Positions 33,601 through 46,500 of a stretch of DNA of 64,000 nt are shown here, piece by piece. The position numbers were made by a program, and so were the translations under genes. The stretch's first letter is position 1; each line of letters begins with the position of its first letter. Source of the DNA: Polytrichum commune. Lineage: Eukaryota > Streptophyta > Polytrichopsida > Polytrichales > Polytrichaceae. Where the stretch lies: the NCBI GenBank assembly GCA_950295325.1, contig OX485807.1, positions 12,117,001 through 12,181,000 on the forward strand, read 5' to 3'. Below the pieces are notes generated by a model. That model was not told the DNA's origin. It made no database searches and was given only the letters and a program-made list of their open reading frames with translations.

Positions 33601-33745
33601 GAACATTATTCAGATCCATAAAAATGGTATGTGGGACTAACAATATTCTACAAGATATTCCCCATATTCAGTCTGAATATGGGGAATATTTTGCAGAATA
33701 TTGTCAATCCCACGTAACGTTGTTTTGGATCTGAATAATGTTATG
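33601..33745. mobile_element. family D fold-back MITE, 145 bp, near-perfect palindrome
   Basis: AACATTATTCAGATCCA at the left pairs with TGGATCTGAATAATGTT at the right. The centre ATTCCCCATATTCAGTCTGA pairs with GTCTGAATATGGGGAATA, so the whole unit forms a single hairpin. Confidence 0.8.
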
Positions 33746-34012
33746 TTAATAGGGTGTTGCATGTTCACTTTCTTAATGGATAGTTACATAGACAACATGA
33801 ATTTTTGGTCCCGTGATAGTGGCTTCCTACTTGAGTGAATGTTCATAGCACCTACCGAGGGGAAGTGTAAACTAGCGGAGGGGGAGGGGAAGAATGAAAA
33901 CAATATTTACTATCATAGAGCCCCCACTTTCCTATTTGTAGCTAACTTAAACCCGAAATGGAGGTTACAATCCCCGAATTAGTCTAGTGAACTTAGATCA
34001 AGATGATAAGCA
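33746..34012. other. spacer
   Basis: Nothing recognised. Confidence 0.3.
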
Positions 34013-34405
34013 ACTATACTATTGTATTTAGTGTCACCAATTCTATTTGTCTTGGTCAATACTAATTGTAAACTACATGTATAGTGTCACCAACACTAAA
34101 TGTAAACCTACCATTATTTTTCGTTTTTTGTGAATTTTTGGGCATTATAAATATACAATGTAGCATTTTTTGTCACTTAATAATTACGTTTTCATCTGGA
34201 TTTCAATCATTCATGACAATATTTCATCACATGATTATTACGATGCAAAATACACCGAACTTTGTTTCAATACTTGGCATGGATTTCATCCAGATTTTGA
34301 TCATGCACGACAAAACTTGTATAGTCATTCATACGAAGTGTCATGAGAAAAGCTACCAGAATGACATAAAATACCATATGGCACTAAATACAACATTTAG
34401 TGTAG
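34013..34405 (+). repeat. family A MITE-like element, intact length
   Basis: Left end ACTATTGTATTTAGTGTCAC; right end GGCACTAAATACAACATTTA followed by GTGTAG, so the tips are inverted. A 145-codon frame crosses it and is not conserved in the copies at 39037, 12311 or 2877. Confidence 0.75.
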
Positions 34406-34479
34406 CCGATAGGGTAGGTTTTACTATTACCCACTCGGCAAACGTTAAAAAATCAAATTGCTTCTGCTTTGTTTTCGGA

Positions 34480-34640
34480 ACACATGAGGCGTTTGACCAC
34501 CTAGCTAGTTTTTCCTGTTAGGTCGATAGAAGATTTCACAGCTGGGAATCGAAACGCCAACCACTCCATTTGGTTCTGGGTACCTCTCCACTATCATCCG
34601 GTAGCGTAAGGTCATCTTGGGCCCTAAACCACTTCTACCT
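34480..34640 (-). mobile_element. tRNA-derived SINE-like copy (SINE family 2)
   Basis: The minus strand reads GATGACCTTACGCTACCGG, GATAGTGGAGAGGTACCC, TGGAGTGGTTGGCG with a B-box-like GTTTCGATTCCCAGC, then TGTGAAATCTTCTATCGACC and AGCTAGGTGGTCAAACGCCT. This is the clearest copy of the family; target duplications are not obvious. Confidence 0.6.
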
Positions 34641-35954
34641 TATGAATGGATGGAGGGTGGTGAAATAAGCAGTGTTTGTTGGGTTGCGGACGAGAAACCA
34701 TAGTATTTGATGAAGCCTCGAAATGAGGTGTCAAGTCCCTTAGATTACGAGATTTATCTTGGGAGTTCACATTGAATTGGAGTGGTCAAGAACAAAGCCA
34801 AGTCCCTAAAAAGTGGACTTGTTATTAATGGTTTATTTGCATGTGAATGCGATGTCTTCATATAATGCATTACTCATTTTTTAAATATGGTCTAGAAGTT
34901 ACATTGTATGGGTGTCTCTTGTATTATAAAGACATCATTGAGGCTTATGTGATTTGCATTAGGATTCACTTGACTATTAATACATTCAACTTTATGAACA
35001 TATATTAATTATTTTGGTTGGTGCAATATTTGTGCATTTGTTCGTTATCATGAGCTCTTCCAAAATATGATTGTTGAATTGGCAAGAGTCTAACTTTGAG
35101 TCCTTAGTTTGGAATGCGATCTCTTGGTAGCCAGAAATTGCATGTATTGCAAAGCTTAAGCATGCTATCCATAGTGGTTTTGAGGACAAGGTCTATCTTA
35201 GGACAAGGCATGTTTGAGCATTACAAAATGAGCTCCCTCATGAGTTTGGATTTAGGCCTCTAAGGGCGTTCCATGCTAGGAAGATGACTTCAAAATCTAA
35301 CCATAGTCTTACAAGACTGGGACATTGAAAATGTATGTTGCCATCATATTGCACAAATGTGTCAGCCTACATATTGTCATCTATAATTATTGACTTATAC
35401 ATTGCATGTTGACTATGAATACAAATGTTCCAAGGGTAGCTCAGGCTGCCCGTAAACAATTAACTTGCCCTAAGAAAAATTAACTATATTGATATAATTA
35501 ATGTTGTACATGGAGTTTAAAAACATAGTAATGGGGTTCTAGTCCATGGAGATAAAATCCCCCAAACATGAGCATTCTCATAAAATAGCATTCCTCAATA
35601 GATATGCACTCAAGGACAACATGAATTGCTTTGTTGTGGAACCATAGACTAATGATATATGATTTATACAATGTTATCCTAGAAATAATGTACACTTATT
35701 TTCATGGACTTTATAACAACCTACGTTATTTTGAACTCAAAGTCACACATTGTCTAGGGCCTATATTATTTTGAAACAACTTCAATTTTTTTGATGCCAT
35801 CAGTTAAAACGAAGACCCTAACTTTGGCCACATGCAATTTTAACTTCCAGGAGTGTTGGCCCCACGCCAATTAAGGCCACTTATCTTACATTCTAGACTT
35901 GGACATGTCCCTAACGATATGAAATCACTATAAGTCAATGTCGACATTAGGTGT
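34641..35954. other. intergenic, nothing recognised
   Basis: AT-rich with short frames only; no family members seen. Confidence 0.45.
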
Positions 35955-36300
35955 AAGGTACATATGCCTAATTCGGTTACTTGTCTTAATCAAACACCTA
36001 TATTTGAGTGGTATGTGGTTAGGTGTGGTTCCAAGAACAAATACCAAAAAGACATGTGATTGGAAAATATTGGACTACATGCTCAAACTATGATAACCAT
36101 TTTATACTCAATCACCAACACAATTTGGGGGGGGGGAACCTATATGACCATTTAACAACACAAGAATCTTCACTTTGATAATGAATAGGTATTCATATGA
36201 GCTCCAAAACTTATGAGGAAAGTGGCTACAACCTCAATTTGGATTTGCTAACCAATTCATACTAATTACTTGTTTCACATCCTAGGAGAAGTGGTCAGAA
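35955..36300 (+). repeat. family C element, best preserved copy
   Basis: Starts AAGGTACATATGCCTAATTC and GGTTACTTGTCTTAATCAAA; internal TTATACTCAATCACCAACAC, then a poly-G tract at about 36127-36136; CATATGAGCTCCAAAAC; ends CACATCCTAGGAGAAGTGG, followed by an (AAG)n run. Confidence 0.75.
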
Positions 36301-36483
36301 AGAAGAAGAAGAAGAAGAAGAAGAAGAAGAAATAAATAAGTAAATAGTAATAAACCATTTATGACCCAAACCCACCTTAGCTGGTATGGAGACTCCCAAA
36401 TCACCAGAATGAGCCCATTGATATTACAAATTATGGGCGTTTTGACGACGCAAAAAGACACCTAGAAGCAACAATCACTGTGA
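36301..36483. other. (AAG)n microsatellite and spacer
   Basis: (GAA)n at about 36303-36330, then a short unremarkable spacer. Confidence 0.5.
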
Positions 36484-36725
36484 GGAGAAGCAATTATCGC
36501 ATACGAGCGTTCCTCTCATTCATCCAACACAAAAACTTTGAAATAGTATGCATCCCATAGGTTCCTATCTTGGGTTGATTTGACACCGGAATCAACTCTA
36601 AAGACTTCCAAATTAGTGTAGTCCAAGTCATTTGAAATGAATCAGCCACAAACCTATAAGAGGTCAAAGTTTTTTTTGTGTTGGATGGACGAGAGGCATG
36701 CATGTATGCAACAATTCCTTCTCTC
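36484..36725. repeat. family G MITE-like element, copy 2
   Basis: Left AGCAATTATCGCATACGAGC, TCTCATTCATCCAACAC; right GTGTTGGATGGACGAGAGG, GTATGCAACAATTCC. Confidence 0.65.
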
Positions 36726-36779
36726 CAATTCGGCGTTTATTTTGCAAGTTTTTTGTCTGTGTCAGAAAGAAAACCGATT

Positions 36780-37587
36780 AAGGTAGAAATACCATAACCC
36801 GTTAACCACCCTCTAGCCGTGCACTACACCGCCGTCATAGTGGTGAAGTGTCATTTCTAAAACCGATCATGGCTGGGCGGCAACTTCAATGCGTGTACAC
36901 TTAGGGCCGGTTTACACTACGGTGGAAAAGTCCACCGGTCATGAAAAAAAGGGCGTTTCCCAATTGTGATTGGTTGAAAATGCAACTCTTGACCGGTGGG
37001 TGTTTACACTAGGTGAAGAAAACAATGGTGGTGAACTTTTCTCATGGATGATAAAATGACATGGCCACCTACATGGCGGCACTTTTTGGAGTTGGGCTTC
37101 TCCGGCCTCAAGAGGCCGGACAAGAAACTCCTCCTCCGGAGAAGCCCAACTCAATAAAAATATTTTATTGCCTTTAATTCTTCTCCGGCACATCCACCAT
37201 TTGCCTCATATAACCATGTCTTGGCCAAGCATTCTTGACCGACCGGAGGCCTTCTCCACCGTAGTGTAAACCAGCCCTTAGTGTAGCCAACGGGAGTCAA
37301 GAGTTAATGTACTCATGAGGTAACCGATTTAGGCAATGTTATGTATGGAAATGCAGATTACCATGTTCAGTGTAGAGAGAATCTAGTGAACGAGTAGGGG
37401 TTTGGACAACTTTCCACTTTGAAAAATTGTAGCATTTTTTGTATAGGGCAGAAAAATATGAAACAACTTGCATTCTTTCTTCACGAATCCTTGTCGTCTA
37501 TGTTGGAAAATTATCTCATGATTGTCAGACCAGATCTTCAATGCGAATGAATCACCTTATTTTCACGGGTTATGGTATTTCTACCTT
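36780..37587. mobile_element. family I inverted-repeat element containing a nested Harbinger-like insertion
   Basis: Ends AAGGTAGAAATACCATAACC and GGTTATGGTATTTCTACCTT are exact mirrors over 20 bp; ACGGGTT is also shared. The element at 36904-37277 lies inside it. Confidence 0.75.
36904..37277. mobile_element. PIF/Harbinger-like element, 374 bp, TTA target duplication
   Basis: Left end GGGCCGGTTTACACTACGGT, right end ACCGTAGTGTAAACCAGCCC, TTA on both sides (36901-36903 and 37278-37280). Near 37090-37155 the interior also forms a hairpin (GAGTTGGGCTTCTCCGG against CCGGAGAAGCCCAACTC). Confidence 0.8.
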
Positions 37588-38639
37588 ACATAGCAAGTAG
37601 CTAGTCCCACATTCTTTCTTTCTTCCTATGCTCATAATTTCATGAGTGTCCTGACTCGTGCACTTGTAAGGCTCTGGAAGACCAGAGTGGATCTCGAAAC
37701 ATGGGAGTCTAGATAAACAGACTCATTCCAGGTACATTGAAACCCATCATGAATAGACTGAAAGTGCTGGAGTAAAAAAAAAAAAATTGGGCAGAGATTT
37801 TTAAAGTACAATGCACGCGAGGCCACCTCCGGGTCCGAATTTTTACTTTGTGATGAGGCTGCCACATCAGGCGAATTTGAGGGACAGGCCCACCCACCAT
37901 AGATAAGTATGCAGAGGCAAATATCTTTCTGGCACCAAATTCAAGTGACAATTTCCAAATATCTGTATGTAGTTTGTAAGGTAAGCGGGTCCGAGACCTA
38001 ATTCGACGACTCACCTTTTATCTAACAACTGTGTTGGAGTGGTGCAGTGTTCAAGGTTGAAGCCCTCATATGAGTTTCATTTTGAAGGGCGGGCTCTCAA
38101 ATTTCAGCCCTTCAGCTGAACAGCCGGTTCAAATCCAAGACGTCAATCTAAGGATATAGAAATGAAATAGAAAACGCATACTAAACTTGTGCATGCATTG
38201 TATGGTACATGTTTCGAGTACAATGTGAAGGATTAAGAATCAACCATCTAACTCGACTTTTTGTCGTGGCGATGCCCTACGCTTGTTGGTTCCTGTGGTG
38301 GGCGGATTATGTTGAGGACTTCATGTGACGTCTTCATTTTCAATTTGGGGTTGCGTTTTGAAGGGTTGTTTTGAGAGATGTATATTTTGAAGGGCCAAGT
38401 CGAGTTCGAAGGGCATTGAAGACTTCAATCTTGAACACTGGAGTGGTGTGTGTGACCATAATATCGTCCAATTGAGTTATGGAGGGTGGGTGGGGTCGGG
38501 AATCTGTCAAATAGTATTCGGGAACGATACCATGGCTATTCTTTGAGCAGAGCGGATTCAACGTGAAACTCATGTGAAGCGTTGTCACTGAATATTAGTA
38601 TGATGAAAATAGTTGATAGCGACAAAATAATGTCATGCT
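37588..38639. other. intergenic, with one possible inverted-repeat element
   Basis: CAGTGTTCAAGGTTGAAG at 38045 faces CTTCAATCTTGAACACTG ending at 38440, 396 bp apart. This could be an old inverted-repeat transposon derivative. Open frames up to 101 codons (minus, near 37709-38014) are unrecognised. Confidence 0.4.
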
Positions 38640-38945
38640 CAATTTAGGCATGGATTCAAGAACAAACACCATAAAGACTACGTGTTTGAGAGACATCGGA
38701 TGATGTGCCGCTCAAAATCTCTTACCTACTCTTCGTACAGTAGTTTCATTAGTCAACGTATATTAGGGGACCTTGTAGTATGATCCTTCAAGAAGAGTTG
38801 TCACTCTAGTATTGAATACGATTTTCATATGAGCTTCAACAATTACGAGGAAAATTATGACATCCTCTATTTGGATTTGCTCATCATCTCGTACTCATCA
38901 CATGCTCAAAATCCTAAGAGAAGTGGGTGTAGAGCTGAAAAGTGT
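38640..38945 (+). repeat. family C element, diverged
   Basis: GGCATGGATTCAAGAACAAA, ACACCATAAAGACTACGTG, TTTGGATTTGCTCATCATCT, AATCCTAAGAGAAGTGGG; the G tract is reduced. Confidence 0.6.
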
Positions 38946-39036
38946 TCATTTTAGGGCCACTCATCTTGCCATACTATGTAATGTGTGTAAAACTTCAAGA
39001 TTTCACTCAACTGACCCCAAAAATTCCAAATATTTA

Positions 39037-39413
39037 CTACGCTAAATATTGTATTTAGTGTCACCAATCCCATTTGTCTTGCTCAATACTAATTGCAAAC
39101 CACCCGTGTGAACCTAACATTATTTGTCATTCCTTGTAAGACATAGTTTTGGGCAATATACATTTACAACATTGCAATTACTGTCAGTTACCGAGTAATG
39201 TTTCATCCAAATCTCATCATCTATGACAATATTTCAATCCAGATATTGTTTGGATGCAAAATATGCCAAACTTTGTGTCAATAATTGGCATTTGGATGAT
39301 GTAAAAGTAAGTTGGGATAACGGTTTTTGTAAACTTGTTCATAAGAAGTGTCATTACAAAAGTTACCAGTGACATAAAACACTATATGACACTAGAGACA
39401 ACATTTAGTGTAC
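39037..39413 (+). repeat. family A MITE-like element, intact length (377 bp)
   Basis: Left CTACGCTAAATATTGTATTT; right GACAACATTTAGTGTA. The internal order matches the other copies. Confidence 0.75.
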
Positions 39414-39869
39414 TGAAACTCTCTGGCTTTCAAATACGGGCAGCAACTTATCCTACGCTTTGATTGATGCATCTCTACCTGACAGAAGTCATGGCAAAGG
39501 TTGTGAAAGATTGATTAAATGACATTGTCAGCCACATGCACACTAGGAAATCTTTACTGGTAACAGGGTTGATGTTTATTTGTCCTCTACTCAAAATTCT
39601 CCCCTTCACAAACATTATTTCATAACCTCACGTTGGACCTCAGGTTATGGTACTCTCTCACAATGTTCTCCTGACACTTATTGTTACCAGAACTGGTTCC
39701 TCTGCCACTCTATCCACCTCATATAATACTGGCATTGAAAGCTCATGCATGTATACTTCACTCAACACGTGAATCGGTTTTTCCATGGATGTTCTTGGTC
39801 CTCATGTTCAAAATGCTATTCACAACTCCCAAACTTAACCTTAACCCCCCAAGTGCTGCTTAACTAAGG
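39414..39869. other. intergenic, nothing recognised
   Basis: No recognisable content. Confidence 0.4.
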
Positions 39870-40215
39870 TGAGCGGGCCTAATTCAGGTACTTATCTTAA
39901 ATAGACACTATATTTCAGTTGGTGCCTGGTTAGGTGTGGTTCTAAGAACGGACACCAAAAAGACATGTTTCAAAAGAGATTGGACTGCAAGTTCAAATCT
40001 GTTAAACATTTTTAGACTCATAATTCAGCATAATTGTTTGGGGGGGAGGGGGGAGAGGGGGGGGGAGGGTTGTGACCAAGTTATGGCCATCACCTCTGCG
40101 ATTGAACCTGACTTCTACATCCACATCAGAGGATCAGCCAGAATGTAGAGGCGAATCAGAGTTGTATTTCAAGGAGAACATGAAAAAGGAACCATTCAAG
40201 ACCCGTCTACCTTAC
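39870..40215 (+). repeat. family C element with long G-rich tract
   Basis: GCGGGCCTAATTCAGGTACT, GGTTAGGTGTGGTTCTAAG, CATAATTCAGCATAATTG, then a G/A tract at about 40039-40068. The 3' half is weakly preserved. Confidence 0.6.
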
Positions 40216-40598
40216 TAGTAACAAGGGACACACTTATATCCCCATACAGGTATGTGTGCATATCATATGAGATTCTGAAAAAGCATACAACTTCTCTATC
40301 AAGGTGATTGCTCAAGTAATACCCCAAGATGACTTTGAAGTGCTCCAACTGAGGACCAAACCCTCAAATTAAGTCCTCTGATATACAAGGTAAGCCAACT
40401 AACAATGAGCCAACTACCCATATAGTACCACTACTCTTTGTCTGTATGTTCTTCCGAGTGACCCACATTTGGTTGACTGATACATTCTATCGCACATGGG
40501 CACGTGTCAAAAAGCCTTACCTTTCAAACATAAACCTTGCAATGAAGTTTCACCAACACACAAGTGCTTCCCTGGATTATCAATCCCATAATTGGATC
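40216..40598 (-). other. 3' flank / probable 3' UTR of the COBW gene
   Basis: Immediately downstream of the TAA at 40599-40601 on the minus strand. I cannot define the cleavage site; no other gene is seen. Confidence 0.4.
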
Positions 40599-43500
40599 TT
40601 ATACTAAGCATTCTTGAAATCCTTTTCTCAAGGCTGTCTCATCCAGATCTTTACCTATGAAGACCAACTTGTTGTTTCGTGTCTCTTCAGGTTCCCAAGC
40701 CCTGTCAGGAGAGCCTTCAAATAAAGCATGAACACCCTGCACATCAAACTCGTATGAGATTACAACAATGTGAAGTATACTATAATGCGAAGATTGGTGT
40801 CATTAGAGAATGAATGGATAAACAAGACCTTACTTCGACTCAGTTATTGCATTGATCAATACAACTTTGAGCATCTTTATATAGATCTCTTTGCAGCAGG
40901 AAGAATATGTGTAGGAGTGGAAACAGAAATAATAAATGTAGTATAGATAAAAGAAAATCTATAATGTAGACACAAGTGCTCCCAGAGGACTCAAGTTAAG
41001 GGTTGAAAGACCACTAATCAACACTCCAGGTTAAACCCTAATTCGTATGAACATGCATATGATTGAACTATGCAGATTAAAATATGAAACAAAGAATTTA
41101 AAATAGGATACGTAAGACATTTGTGTGAAGAAGAAATTACGGACACAGATAAAGAGGAATATCCTGTAAGTCGAACTCTTGAAGAACTATTACTCTTCTT
41201 AAGTTTATGTTGCATGGGTTAGGAAAGGAGATTGGCTTTTAACTTGAAGTGTTCAAAGCACACATGCTCAGAAGTGAAGTTAATAAAGCTTGCAATAAAT
41301 CACATGATATACCTGGAACACAAATCGGGCATTGAAGCCATCAATAGATAACACTCCCTTCATGCGATAGATATCATCACTTCTTTCATTCAGCAAGTCC
41401 TCTAGCCAGTCATTGATCTGCAGATCAGTCACCGACAAATAGGAAAGACGAATTATGATCAATAAATTCTTAGGTCATCAAACCAAAGGTAACAATGCCA
41501 GAAATTGACGATGTGTTGCAGATACAGCCACAAGAACCTCAGCAGTACCAATGAATATGACTGCAGCAATTACCTTATCGAGATTCACTGCCCCATCACA
41601 TACTATGCTTACTGAAGATACACCTGGGTCATGTGTGTGGTCATGGTCATGACTATGCCCATGATTATGGCTATGAGACTCATGCTCATGATGGTGATCT
41701 GCAATTTCCAGATATCGCCACACGGTCAGATTTATTAGTGGGCACATAAAAACTTCCCATAATACCATTTTCTCATAGAAGTTTTGATTAACAGAGATGC
41801 AGCCTACAATTCCTCTAGTTAAAAGCTAGATTAACCTGCATGTGCATGAAATTTGTGCATTTAGAAAGGCGGGTAAAATGTTTAATAAACTACACCAATT
41901 TAATAATACAGTGTGGGTGGGACCTTGTGTGTCAACCAATTGGAGATTGTGAGTATGAGGTGTCATCAAGATTGATTAACAAGTGCTCCAAGTGTCATCA
42001 ACACATTGAATACTAACAAATCTCTGAAAACTAGTGCGGTTCACTCGTTTAATATTATGGTGATTTCTTATTACATAACAGGAAAGAAACAACCCACAAA
42101 AGATGGGGGGAACGGGGCAAGAGGACTGGAATGGACTTTCTGGACATGAAGTCCACCTCTCTCACCTGAGGCTCCCGGAAAAGAAAGTGCTATCAATAAT
42201 ACAGAAAAACGTCAATTGTCATCCTATGTATGATCATAGAAAGCAATTGATAAATCCATATTAATGAGACCGACACTGTAAACAAATAGATTTAAAAGAG
42301 CTGTGATGCTTTGACAGGCTTGTGGATGAAAGATTTGATTGCTACCATGATCATGTCCACAATCAGGCGCACAGTCTTCTGTATGTACATGCCCATGCTC
42401 ATGATCATGGTCGTCCTCATGTATGTGCTTTGCAGTGCTTCCAGATTTCTCTGCAGTCACCTCTTTCTCTACCCTACCAACCCACACTCTCATGTATCAG
42501 CAGCACATCAAGGAACGATATAAAAACTATTCTATTAGGAATCCCAACTCTTGAACCAGCAGAAATAGTATTCTGAAGTGCAAGTCCTGCAAATGGTGTG
42601 GGCAACTAGACTTTTTAGATATCAGGAGAGAAAAATGCTATAGGAAAACTTGTAATCACCCATACTACTCGAGGAACTAGAACGACAAGACTAGCCATCT
42701 ACATCTCTTGATGCAAGAGCACAACCAAATATGCTTTTTGCACTTCATAAGGACAACTTGGAGAAAGGTCAAGAACTCACTTCTCTAAATCAAAGCCTCC
42801 AATTCCTAGAACATAATCCATATCAACAGCACCAAACTTGGCTCGTTGAAGACGTGCTAATCCATTTATACGCTGCCAGGGAGACGTCAAGTACAGTTCT
42901 CATATTAGGAAACATAACATTCAGCAGATGTTGGTTTCCCTCCTTTAACTACTATGAAGCTCTGTGCCTCTGATGAAAAGTGATAACTAAATGTTTCTGG
43001 GCATGATGTAATAATGGACTTTGTCAGTACACACAAGAGAACCTCAACTACTTGAGAAGCATATATCTTCACAATAGACAATGAAGCTTAGGCAGATATA
43101 AGCACACATGCACCTACGTAAAAAGGAACATTGCCATCCACAAAAAGTGAGGTACATGAGCCTGCCACAATCACATCCATAACTTCTAAATTGAGTTCCA
43201 CCAACAACCAGAAACAAATGAGTTAGAAAATGCCTTGAACACTCAGCAAAGTGCTACAACTTTGGCATAAGAACAACTACAGCTTATAAATATGAATCTA
43301 ATAGCATTTCAATAATACGTACCTGTATCCGCCGTGCAAGTGTTTCAATGTCTTCTTCACTAGCTAGATCAATCTGCAAAAACATAAAAGATGTTTATAA
43401 CCATGACAACAGAAATATTTCTATTCAAAACGCCTAAGAATTTTGGGCAGTCTTATTCCAGCACAGAGCCAAGTTTGCTACAACTCTGATTACACTTAAT

Positions 43501-46500
43501 GGCTACACTGGGTCAAGAGATGTTTGCAACCTGAGTAAACACTCACATAAATACTCCAGCAAACTAACCTCCAGACCATTAAAAACAACCAAGGTGGTTA
43601 CCAGATATATAAAGGCATCTTGCAGAGTAAGATAACAGGCAAATGACTTTTACCTTGTTTAGAATGATACGATCTGCATACGCTATCTGTTCCACAGCTT
43701 CATTCACAATTCCATCAGGTTTGACCTCATCAATGTGTTGTGTAGCATGCTTTGCATCCACTAAAGTCACCACCCCATCTAGACGTACTTTGTCCACCAG
43801 GTCCTCTTCTAGAAAAAATGTCTGTATGATTGGTGCAGGGTTTGCAAGTCCTGATAGGCAACCAAAGTGTACAAAGTCACAACCATGTGCATAGGAAAAC
43901 CTGTAGCGCTCATTGTGCTCATTGGGTTTGTGCAAGTGATCTAGGAATAGCTGCAGTAGATCTCCCTGAAAGATGTATTACAGAAATCAAACTTGTCCCC
44001 AGATAATTGAGCAATCAACGATAATCAAACACGGAGAAAGCTCGTAAGAACTGCCCATGAGACAGCTGAGGTAGAGACACAGTAGTCTTTAATCTTTGAA
44101 CTAATGCTCAATAATGTGGACTATTCTCTTTCTAGTGTGTGGCAACATAAAATTGGATAATAATATTGACTTGATACTTTGCATCCACCATAAAAACAAC
44201 AACCCCGCAAGGCAGACAAAATATTATTGGTTGGGCTACCCAATAATTCTTAAACAATGCAGCAAATAGCAGGTGCCATCAAGCTTGCTGATTTTTAATA
44301 ATCCAGCAGCTCATCTCTGATGCACATGCTGTAAAGATGGAAAGTCAATTCTAACCTAAAGCAGGGTTCCAGAGCACCTGGATGTGAGAGAAGATGGAGT
44401 GGGATTTTCCTCCATTACACAAAAATAAGCCAGAAGATAATAATTCCCAGATTTGGACATATTACTTATTTCTCAACAAACTACTGTGTAACTGGGCAGA
44501 AAGGCACAGCCCTGTCAGTAAACCGTAACCAAAAACATCAAGAGGCCCCTGGCTTGTCTACAAGGAACCAAGCTGGGAAAGTTAAGTACCCACTTAGGAA
44601 GTGAAAGCCCTTAAAAGGATACATGAGGGTGAGACTATAAAATCATGAGATAAGCCCTAAAAATGCCAAGGAGGAGGCAGAGAGTGGCAAAAGGTGGTAC
44701 CAAAAAGTTATTTAGAGAAATTATCAACTTTCAAAGAATAGCATTATATTTCCAATGCTGAGAACAAGACACAATCTTTTCCCCATGTTTATCCTTCTCT
44801 CTAATTTCACCTTTGTAACTTAAAAACCCAACCACAGCTCCAAAGAGTTCTCAATTACAGCAAATTCCCTATCATAAAATTGGGTTCAAACCAAGATTGA
44901 CATTGAGTGAAAGGAGTTTTCACACCTGTGGTTTCGATGACAATGTGATCAAATTTGTCTTTCTTCGTTGTGAGTAATTCCCCCAACATACGAACCAGAT
45001 CACCTCGAACAGTACAACACAGGCATCCATTGTTGAGCATCAGGATATCCTCATCACCTTGTCGCTTTGCTGCAACCAGCGAGCTATCTATATCAACCGC
45101 ACCATACTGCACAATCAAATCGTAAGTCCAATTGTTCAAAGGGATGAGGAAGTAACTGACCAGACTCCAGAGAAATGAGCACTGCACCCTTCACTGCAAA
45201 TGTGATACTTGAACAGGTTTAAAATCATTCAAGTTTTATAACATCTAATAACACAAGTTAAAAGTATGATGAGTATGCCCGCACCTTTCCAGGATAATGA
45301 CATACATGACTCCAGTATAGCGTCAGACAAGAAATATTTCCTAAACATTTAAGCAACACATGAAGGATATGACCCAAACTGTGGAAGTCAGCCCAACCAT
45401 GGACATACAGATAGATGCCTTCCATCCAGGTACAAATAAGATAACCTTTCCTGTATGTTATGACCAACACCAAACTCAACTCCACAACCATAAAACATCT
45501 TCTGCCATTTCTTGAAAGAAGACCCAAAAGGCAGCAACAGACATTTACAAACCTGATATAACTACACACATCTGCTACTCCTCTTCATAAATAAAGTGGA
45601 TCCCTAAATTCATTGTTTCAAAATGCAGTCAATCAGGACAAGATTTTCTGACCTCATTCTCAATAACAGCAATGCGCTTTCCATGTTGTGCAGTAAGAAC
45701 ATGGTTGAGGAGCGTCGTCTGCAAGAATCAGAAATTGGTTAATTAAAATACTGGACCTCTAATTCCCTAAATAAGAAGACATGTCCTTAGACAACACAGA
45801 AGCAATGAAACATATGTATGTGTAAAATCAGCCAAGTTTATCACATACATTCTACAGATTGCAACTTCTCATGAAATGCTTCACCCACTTACTCTGCTCT
45901 GTGAGCTCTAACAAAGTCAGTGCACACTTGCAAGATACCCAGTGAATAGATAGACCACTACCCATCAACAAAAGTACTACTAGTTGTCTCCTAATGAGAT
46001 TTCCACCACAACTGAATGACCACAATACTGCCTCGTGTAGATGCTTATTGTGTACAAAATAATCAGAACCCTTTACATTCAGAATTTCAAATTTCCCTGA
46101 TGTAAAGTACCTCCAATTTTTCAAAATGCATGGATTAGTCTATAGAGACAACCTTTTGAAACTCATGCCTATTAATTCAGGTACTAACCCAGACTGCTTT
46201 GCACTTTTCCCTACTTGTGATAACCGTCTGAAGGCTTTTTCTGTAATAGCCTCAACACTCGTAGTTTAGTCACCTCAACACTTAGATGCTTGAGAAACAT
46301 AAGAGAGTAACCTTCTTCAAGAGGATAATCTTCTCCTTTGCACTAGTGCAATCATCACAAGTTTGCACTTGAGCCATGCGGCCAGGGAATACTTCCCTTC
46401 TGTCATGACATAAATCCCTTGTTTTTCTTTAAAGCGTTGAACCTTGTTGGCATTTGAGAAGGGTACTAGGTAGCGCTAATAAATCAAATTTCGATAAGAG

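Noticed and set aside
34084-34521. 145-codon open frame
   Set aside because: Lies in a family A element; stops interrupt the same frame in other copies.
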